This document shows positions 1 to 4,267 of a stretch of DNA of 6,575 nt, in pieces. The stretch covers positions 1 to 6,575 of the forward strand of contig CAZQZC010000154.1 of assembly GCA_964597685.1 (NCBI GenBank). Reading direction: 5' to 3'. The position numbers and the translations under genes were made by a program. The DNA is from JBCBTJ01 sp964597685 (GTDB taxonomy: Bacteria > Pseudomonadota > Alphaproteobacteria > Caulobacterales > Hyphomonadaceae). A model generated the notes under the pieces. The model was not told the origin of the DNA. It saw only the letters and a list, made by a program, of their open reading frames with translations, and made no database searches. Positions within the stretch are counted from its first letter, which is position 1. Every line of letters begins with the position of its first letter.

Positions 1-1161
1 GCGGCGCTGACGCGCTTCGGGCTCGACGCGCCGCTGTCGGCGGGCGTCGGCGTGGGCGCCTTTCTCATCCTTGGACAGTTTCATTTATTTCTTAGCCAGG
101 CCCGCACCGGCGCGTTGCGATCGCGCTTGGAGGCGATCGAGGCTGACCTAACCAAGGCAAACGACCGCCTCGACACCGTCGATACGCGAACGGAAGCGGT
201 GGAAACCAGCTTGCGGCACGAATTGACCGAGCGTCGCGACGCACTCGTCGCGGAAATGAAACAGCTTGAAGCTTTGATCGCCCGGTTGAGCCGCAATTTC
301 GAAGGCCGCTCGGCGGCGCCGGCGGCGCAATCGGCCAGCGGAGCGGACGGCGGCGGCCTCCAAGCCTCTCTGCAAGACGGCAAGGTCGACCTGTTGCTGC
401 AGCCGATCGTCTCCCTGCCCCAGCGCCGGGTTGCATTTTACGAAGGCTTTCCGCGCCACCGCCAGAGGAATGGCGACGAGCTCTACGGCTCGTCTTTGCG
501 CGCCTCGGCGAGCGCGGCTTCGCTAAGTTGCGCCTTGGATCACGTCACCGCCTATCGCAGCGTTCAAATCGTGCGGAAGCTCGCCGAGCGCGACAGGCGC
601 GTCGGCGTGTTCTGCAATATCTCAACGGCGACGCTTCAGGACGAAGCTTTCTTTCCCGATTTCCTCGATTTCATGAGCGAGGCCCGCGACCTCTCAGGCG
701 CGCTGATTTTCGAGATCGCCGCAGACGATTTCGAAATTCGATCCCGCCGCACCCGCGACTCCATGGACCGTCTGGCGGCGCTGGGATTTCGGTTCTCGCT
801 GGACGAGTCGACCACGTTGGGCATGGACCTGCCGCGCCTTCAGGACGCCGGAGTCCGGTTTGTGAAGATCGCGGCTGAAAGCTTCCTTCAGCAGGCTGGC
901 GATGAGGCCGGACCAAGGCCGATATCCGTCAATCGCCATAACGTCGCCGGGCGCGACGTAACAGCCACCTTCGCACGACACGGCGTCACGCTGATCGCAG
1001 ATCGGGTCTCCGATGAGAAAAGCGGCGCCGCGCTCGTCGAGTATGATGTTCCCTTCGGCCAGGGCGGGTTATTTGGCGCGCCCCGCGCGATGAAGGCTTC
1101 GCTGACGGCTGAAACGGCGCCGCCGAAGGAATTCGTCGCACGTTTCAGCGCCGCGACCTGA
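1..1161 (+). CDS. tipF: TipF-like degenerate EAL-domain protein, membrane-anchored (5' partial)
   Basis: The frame is open from base 1, so the true start lies upstream; the GTG at 52 falls inside a hydrophobic segment and is unlikely to be the start. Order of parts: a hydrophobic helix (about 28-100), a charged, Glu/Arg/Leu-rich helical stretch that looks like a coiled coil (about 115-303), a Gly/Ala linker, then an EAL-type domain (about 358-1100). TM helix plus coiled coil plus divergent EAL is the layout of Caulobacter TipF, a c-di-GMP receptor that helps place and assemble the polar flagellum. The EAL signature reads EGF (442-450). Kept positions are Asn (616), Glu (712), the first Asp of the DDFG motif (802), Lys (865) and Gln (1060). 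Changed are the second Asp of DDFG (Glu, 805), the second Glu of the ExTE motif (Ala, 721) and the Glu of the AEGVE motif (Asp, 1000). I infer a c-di-GMP binding or scaffold role rather than phosphodiesterase activity. The family call is firm; the TipF orthology is less so, since no flagellar genes are in view. Confidence 0.8.
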   Translation, partial: AALTRFGLDAPLSAGVGVGAFLILGQFHLFLSQARTGALRSRLEAIEADLTKANDRLDTVDTRTEAVETSLRHELTERRDALVAEMKQLEALIARLSRNFEGRSAAPAAQSASGADGGGLQASLQDGKVDLLLQPIVSLPQRRVAFYEGFPRHRQRNGDELYGSSLRASASAASLSCALDHVTAYRSVQIVRKLAERDRRVGVFCNISTATLQDEAFFPDFLDFMSEARDLSGALIFEIAADDFEIRSRRTRDSMDRLAALGFRFSLDESTTLGMDLPRLQDAGVRFVKIAAESFLQQAGDEAGPRPISVNRHNVAGRDVTATFARHGVTLIADRVSDEKSGAALVEYDVPFGQGGLFGAPRAMKASLTAETAPPKEFVARFSAAT

Positions 1162-1213
1162 AGATCCCGATTTCGGATTGACCGCACAGGCCCGCCGACC
1201 TAGCTCGCGCGCC

Positions 1214-2077
1214 ATGTCCTCGCCCATGATTCTGCCTGGCTTATCCGACGTCGCCTCTTCGTATGACGCGATCCTCTGCGACGTCTGGGGCGTCATCCAC
1301 AATGGACGGCGCGCCTTCTCCTCCGCCTGCGACGCGCTGGTCAGGTTTCGCGCCGGCGGCGGGCGGGTCGTTCTGATCACCAACGCCCCCGTTCCGAAGG
1401 CGCAAGTCTTGCGGTACTTCGCCCCTCTCGGCGTTCCGGACGAGGCCTTTGACGATTGCGTTTCCTCCGGCGACGCCAGTCGCGCCGAGCTTGAAAATTG
1501 GCGCGGGAAACGCGTCTGGAAACTCGGCGCAGACGAGGGATTTGAGCACGACAGATTCCTATACGAGGGGGTCGACCTTGCGTTCACATCCGGCCCGCAC
1601 GACGCTGATCTCGTCTTATGCATCGGGTTGCGCGATCACGCCGACGAGCATCCTGAATCGTACCGGGAGGAATTGAGACCCGGCGCGGAGCGGCGCACGC
1701 CAATGCTGTGCGCCAACCCCGATATCCAGGTCCGGGTCGGCGATCGATTGGTCTGGTGCGCCGGAGCGCTCGCGCGGATCTACGAGGACATGGGCGGGCC
1801 GGTCGTCTATCCCGGCAAGCCGCACGACGCGATTTACACGGTTGCGCTTGCGAAACTGGAAGCGCTCGCCGGCTCGGTCGACCGGTCGCGCATCCTGGCA
1901 ATTGGCGACGGTCCCGTCACCGACATCAAGGGTGCAAACGCTCAAGGGATCGACGCGCTGTACGTCGGCTCCGGGATCGGCGACCATCGCGGCGGGGCTT
2001 TCGCGACGGACGTCGCCAACTTGATGGCCGAGACGGGCGTCTCTGCGCGATATGCGATGCCTGAGCTATCTTGGTGA
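1214..2077 (+). CDS. HAD superfamily class IIA protein, TIGR01459 type (NagD-like)
   Basis: A 287-residue cytoplasmic protein of the haloacid dehalogenase superfamily, subclass IIA. HAD motifs are in order: motif I DVWGV with nucleophile Asp23, motif II with Thr56 in LITNA, motif III Lys202 in YPGKPHD, and motif IV GDGPVTDIKGA with Asp232 and Asp237. The region between motifs II and III is the size expected of a C2-type cap. The Asp at nucleophile+2, the general acid in most HAD phosphatases, is Trp here (Trp25); as I recall, DxWGV is characteristic of the TIGR01459 family, whose substrate is unknown. Relatives (NagD, phosphoglycolate phosphatase) hydrolyse small phosphate esters. The start is uncertain: ATG 1214 gives a family-like length, ATG 1226 is also possible, and an in-frame TTG lies at 1178; none has a clear Shine-Dalgarno. 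It begins 52 nt after the EAL gene and is followed by a 63-nt gap. Confidence 0.87.
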   Translation: MSSPMILPGLSDVASSYDAILCDVWGVIHNGRRAFSSACDALVRFRAGGGRVVLITNAPVPKAQVLRYFAPLGVPDEAFDDCVSSGDASRAELENWRGKRVWKLGADEGFEHDRFLYEGVDLAFTSGPHDADLVLCIGLRDHADEHPESYREELRPGAERRTPMLCANPDIQVRVGDRLVWCAGALARIYEDMGGPVVYPGKPHDAIYTVALAKLEALAGSVDRSRILAIGDGPVTDIKGANAQGIDALYVGSGIGDHRGGAFATDVANLMAETGVSARYAMPELSW

Positions 2078-2098
2078 GGAATTGCTTTCGCTGCGTAA

Positions 2099-2127
2099 GG
2101 CGGTCTAAACCCGCCCAGTTTTCGTTT
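2099..2127 (+). terminator. Weak terminator-like hairpin after the HAD gene
   Basis: GGCGG (2099-2103) can pair with CCGCC (2111-2115) around a 7-nt loop, followed by AGTTTTCGTTT. The position, 22 nt after the HAD stop, suits a weak intrinsic terminator. The stem is only 5 bp and the T tract is interrupted, so read-through into the hydratase gene is likely and the structure may be chance. Confidence 0.25.
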
Positions 2128-2133
2128 GAGGAG
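2128..2133 (+). promoter_or_regulatory. Shine-Dalgarno for the MaoC/PhaJ-like gene
   Basis: GAGGAG lies 7 nt upstream of ATG 2141. It decides the start: an in-frame TTG at 2126 overlaps this motif and would add five residues, but it has no ribosome binding site of its own. Confidence 0.75.
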
Positions 2134-2140
2134 TCGGCGT

Positions 2141-2575
2141 ATGTCCAAGCCTGAGGGCAAGTATTTCGAAGATCTCGAAATCGGAATGGCCCATGAGAGC
2201 CAACACGAGATCACAGAACCGGACATCGTCGCCTTCGCCGAGGTGTCGGGCGACCGCAATCCCCTCCACATGGACGAGGACTACGCCAAAACGACGCCGT
2301 TCGGGCAGCGCATCGCCCATGGCGCTCTGACGGCGAGCTATATTTCGGGAATCCTCGGGAACAATTTGCCGGGTCCAGGCGCGATCTTCACCGACCTCTC
2401 GATGCGGTTTCGACGGCCGGTGTTCATCGGCGACACCGTGATCGTGCGCGCCGAGGTGACGGAGAAGCAGGAGCGCGGCTTTCGAGTCACGCTGAAATGC
2501 ACGTGCTCTGTGAATGGCAAGACCGTGATCTCCGGCGAGGCGAAAGTCGTGGCGCCGTCCCGCGCGGCCAGTTGA
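2141..2575 (+). CDS. MaoC-like (R)-specific enoyl-CoA hydratase, PhaJ type
   Basis: A 144-residue single hot-dog domain protein. It carries the hydratase 2 active site: SGDRNPLH with Asp38 and His43, spaced as the catalytic Asp and His of Aeromonas PhaJ, followed by GQRIAHGAL (His60-Gly61). The start FEDLEIGM and the later RFRRPVFIGDTV are typical of the family. The expected reaction is reversible hydration of trans-2-enoyl-CoA to (R)-3-hydroxyacyl-CoA, which can link fatty acid breakdown to polyhydroxyalkanoate synthesis. Short single-domain members also include proteins with other acyl-thioester substrates, so the substrate is not settled and I leave the symbol blank. No PHA synthase or beta-oxidation gene is in view. 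The ATG is chosen for the GAGGAG site at 2128-2133. The stop lies 7 nt before the ribF start, so the two are probably co-transcribed. Confidence 0.88.
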   Translation: MSKPEGKYFEDLEIGMAHESQHEITEPDIVAFAEVSGDRNPLHMDEDYAKTTPFGQRIAHGALTASYISGILGNNLPGPGAIFTDLSMRFRRPVFIGDTVIVRAEVTEKQERGFRVTLKCTCSVNGKTVISGEAKVVAPSRAAS

Positions 2576-2577
2576 GG
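2574..2577 (+). promoter_or_regulatory. Shine-Dalgarno for ribF overlapping the upstream stop codon
   Basis: GAGG begins inside the TGA stop (2573-2575) of the hydratase gene and sits 5 nt before GTG 2583. This layout suggests translational coupling of ribF to the gene before it. Confidence 0.6.
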
Positions 2578-2582
2578 CTGGC

Positions 2583-3515
2583 GTGGCGATCTACGCCGGT
2601 TTCCGAGATCTGCCTGAGGCCGCGAAGGGCCATTGCGTCGCGCTGGGCAATTTCGACGGCCTTCATACTGGACACCGGGCGGTCATCAATGCGGCGAGAG
2701 AGGCGGGCGGCCCCCTTGGCGTGGCGACGTTCGAGCCCCCGCCGCGGGCGTTTTTCCGGCCCGACGATCCGCCGTTTCGCATTTTCCGACCGGAGCGCCG
2801 CAACGCCGCACTGCTGGCGGAAGGCGCCGACGCGGTCTTCGAGCTGCCGTTCAACGCCGATATGGCGGGTATGAGCGACGAGGATTTCGTTCGCCAGGTC
2901 TTGGTCGACGGGTTGGGCGCGCGCCATGTCGCCGTCGGGTTCGATTTTCGCTTCGGGCGTGGACGGATGGGCGATTCCGGTCGCCTCGCCTCGCTCGGCC
3001 GCGCCTTGGGCTTCGAAACGACGATCGTCGACAAGGTCGAAGCCCTGGGCGACAAGGCCTCCTCGACTGCGATCCGTCAGGCGCTTCGGGCCGGCGAACC
3101 GGAGAAGGCTGCGGAAATCCTGGGCGCCTGGTGGATCGCCGACGGGACAGTGGAACACGGCGAACAGCGCGGCCGCACGCTTGGCTATCCCACGGCCAAC
3201 ATCCACCTCGGCGACCTGATCCATCCGCGCCATGGCGTCTATGCTGTGCGAGCGCGCGTCGACGGGGGCGGCGCTTGGCATGACGGCGTCGCCAATTTCG
3301 GGCGCACGCCGACAACGGGCATCCGCGATCCTTTGCTAGAGACGTTCCTGTTCGACTTTGAGGGCGACCTCTACGGCAAGCGGATGGAGGTCGCGCTGGT
3401 TGGGTTCCTGCGGCCGGAGCTCAAATTCGAGTCCGTCGACGCCATGGTCGCGCACATGGCTGAGGATTGCGACGAGGCCACGCGAATGCTGGCGGCAGCC
3501 CCGCGCGCGGTGTAG
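2583..3515 (+). CDS. ribF: Bifunctional riboflavin kinase / FAD synthetase RibF
   Basis: A 310-residue cytoplasmic enzyme, the usual length for RibF. It phosphorylates riboflavin to FMN and adenylylates FMN to FAD. The N-terminal FMN adenylyltransferase module has the nucleotidyltransferase motif GNFDGLHTGH (22-31), a GFDFRFGRGRMG loop near 120-130, and SSTAIR (160-165), the counterpart of the ISSTxIR motif. The C-terminal riboflavin kinase module has GRTLGYPTAN (197-206), the ATP/Mg-binding PTAN motif, then GVYAV, a VANFGRTPT segment and LLETFLFDF with Glu253 as the likely catalytic base. Both modules look intact. The start is GTG with a GAGG site 5 nt upstream; no ATG nearby fits as well. 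It follows the hydratase gene by 7 nt and is followed by the Uma2 gene after 9 nt, so the three probably form one transcript. No FMN riboswitch fits in the short upstream spacing. Confidence 0.97.
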   Translation: MAIYAGFRDLPEAAKGHCVALGNFDGLHTGHRAVINAAREAGGPLGVATFEPPPRAFFRPDDPPFRIFRPERRNAALLAEGADAVFELPFNADMAGMSDEDFVRQVLVDGLGARHVAVGFDFRFGRGRMGDSGRLASLGRALGFETTIVDKVEALGDKASSTAIRQALRAGEPEKAAEILGAWWIADGTVEHGEQRGRTLGYPTANIHLGDLIHPRHGVYAVRARVDGGGAWHDGVANFGRTPTTGIRDPLLETFLFDFEGDLYGKRMEVALVGFLRPELKFESVDAMVAHMAEDCDEATRMLAAAPRAV

Positions 3516-3524
3516 TCTGCGCCC

Positions 3525-4100
3525 ATGAACAAGTACGCCCCCGTCCCCGGGAAGCAGCGCCCGCTCACCTTCGACGATGTGTTGGCGCTGATCCAAGCCG
3601 GCCTCCTGGAGGAGGGCGGTCCGCATGAATTGATCGACGGGGCGCTCTACGAAATGCCAAGCGAAGGCGCCGACCACGCGGAACACAAGATCAGCCTGAT
3701 TACAGATTTCATTCGGCGGCTGGATCCAGACGCTTATACGGTTGGACCCGACACCACGCTCAGGCTCTCAGACCTGAATGCGCCGGAACCCGATCTCTAC
3801 GTCTTCGACGCCGGGATCCGCGTGGCCGATCTGACAGGGCCGGACGTGAAACTGGTCGTCGAGGTGTCGGTCACCCGATTGAAGAGCGACTTGACGGCCA
3901 AGCGCGATCTCTACGCCGACCATGGCGTGCAGGAATATTGGGTCGTCGATATTGAGGGCGCGCAGACCCACGTCTTCCGCAATCCCGTCGATGGCGTGTG
4001 GAGCGAAACCGCAATTTTCCCCTTCGACCGCCCCCTGTCGCCTGCAGCCATTCCGGACTTCGCGGTGACCATCGCAGAGCTTCCGCGTCTCAAGCGGTGA
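3525..4100 (+). CDS. Uma2 family (DUF820) PD-(D/E)XK nuclease-like protein
   Basis: A 191-residue protein of the Uma2/DUF820 family, which has the restriction-endonuclease fold; its cellular role is not established. Typical features are an N-terminal helix then HELIDGALYEM (Glu35), His51, the EPDLYVF strand (Asp90), KLVVEVSV (Glu113), and KRDLYADHGVQEYWVVD, whose Lys and GVxEYW signature mark the family. Asp90, Glu113 and the later Lys give a plausible intact metal site. The length is usual for the family, and there is no signal peptide or membrane segment. It begins 9 nt after ribF without a strong Shine-Dalgarno and may depend on ribF translation. Uma2 genes are patchily distributed and often multicopy, so this one is probably an accessory gene between two housekeeping genes. 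I cannot tell whether it cuts DNA in the cell. Confidence 0.9.
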   Translation: MNKYAPVPGKQRPLTFDDVLALIQAGLLEEGGPHELIDGALYEMPSEGADHAEHKISLITDFIRRLDPDAYTVGPDTTLRLSDLNAPEPDLYVFDAGIRVADLTGPDVKLVVEVSVTRLKSDLTAKRDLYADHGVQEYWVVDIEGAQTHVFRNPVDGVWSETAIFPFDRPLSPAAIPDFAVTIAELPRLKR

Positions 4101-4102
4101 CA

Positions 4103-4174
4103 GGCCCGGCCGCCTCTGATACGCGACGCCGTCATGTTGATCCTCTTCGGCATACGAATTAGCGGCCCGGCCGC
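4103..4174 (+). repeat. 11-nt GC-rich repeat pair GGCCCGGCCGC
   Basis: GGCCCGGCCGC occurs at 4103-4113 and again at 4164-4174, 61 nt apart. The second copy extends to GCGGCCCGGCCGC (4162-4174), which can fold as a 5-bp stem with a CCG loop and runs on into the palindrome GGCCGCGGCC (4169-4178). Because the unit is nearly self-complementary, the copies could also pair with each other in RNA. It may be a regulatory or terminator-related structure, or chance in GC-rich DNA. Confidence 0.35.
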
Positions 4175-4181
4175 GGCCTGA

Positions 4182-4198
4182 CCTTTCTGCAGAAAAGG
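4182..4198 (+). repeat. Short palindrome between the Uma2 gene and ileS
   Basis: CCTTTCTGCAGAAAAGG contains the perfect 12-bp palindrome TTTCTGCAGAAA (4184-4195), extended to CC/GG with one bulged A. No T tract follows, so it is a poor intrinsic terminator. It could be an operator-like dyad about 70 nt before ileS; no known binding site is recognised. Confidence 0.35.
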
Positions 4199-4267
4199 CG
4201 GCGCGCGCCGGGACATCGTGAATTCCGCCTGCTAGCTTCCCGATCAGATCGACGAGCCGATACGTCC

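Larger units (their letters stand above)
4101..4267. other. Intergenic region upstream of ileS
   Basis: A 167-nt gap, the longest in the window. It holds the GC-rich repeat pair and the short palindrome listed separately. I found no gene, no tRNA and no convincing -35/-10 pair. TTGATC at 4137-4142 resembles a -35, but nothing acceptable sits 16-18 nt downstream. The ileS promoter may lie here, since the upstream genes form a tighter group, but the sequence alone does not show it. No T-box-like leader is apparent, nor is one expected in this lineage. Confidence 0.5.

Noticed and set aside
1069..1623. 184-codon - strand frame across the EAL/HAD junction
   Set aside because: It is Ser/Arg/Pro-rich with no motif and overlaps two supported genes on the + strand.
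2082..2110. Possible promoter: TTGCTT (2082-2087) with CTAAAC 17 nt later
   Set aside because: The -10 candidate matches the consensus poorly, and the element overlaps the hairpin; not enough to call.
2487..3281. 264-codon open frame on the - strand opposite ribF
   Set aside because: It lies wholly antisense to a gene with clear RibF motifs, its translation is Arg/Ala-rich with no recognisable motif, and long antisense frames are expected in GC-rich coding DNA.
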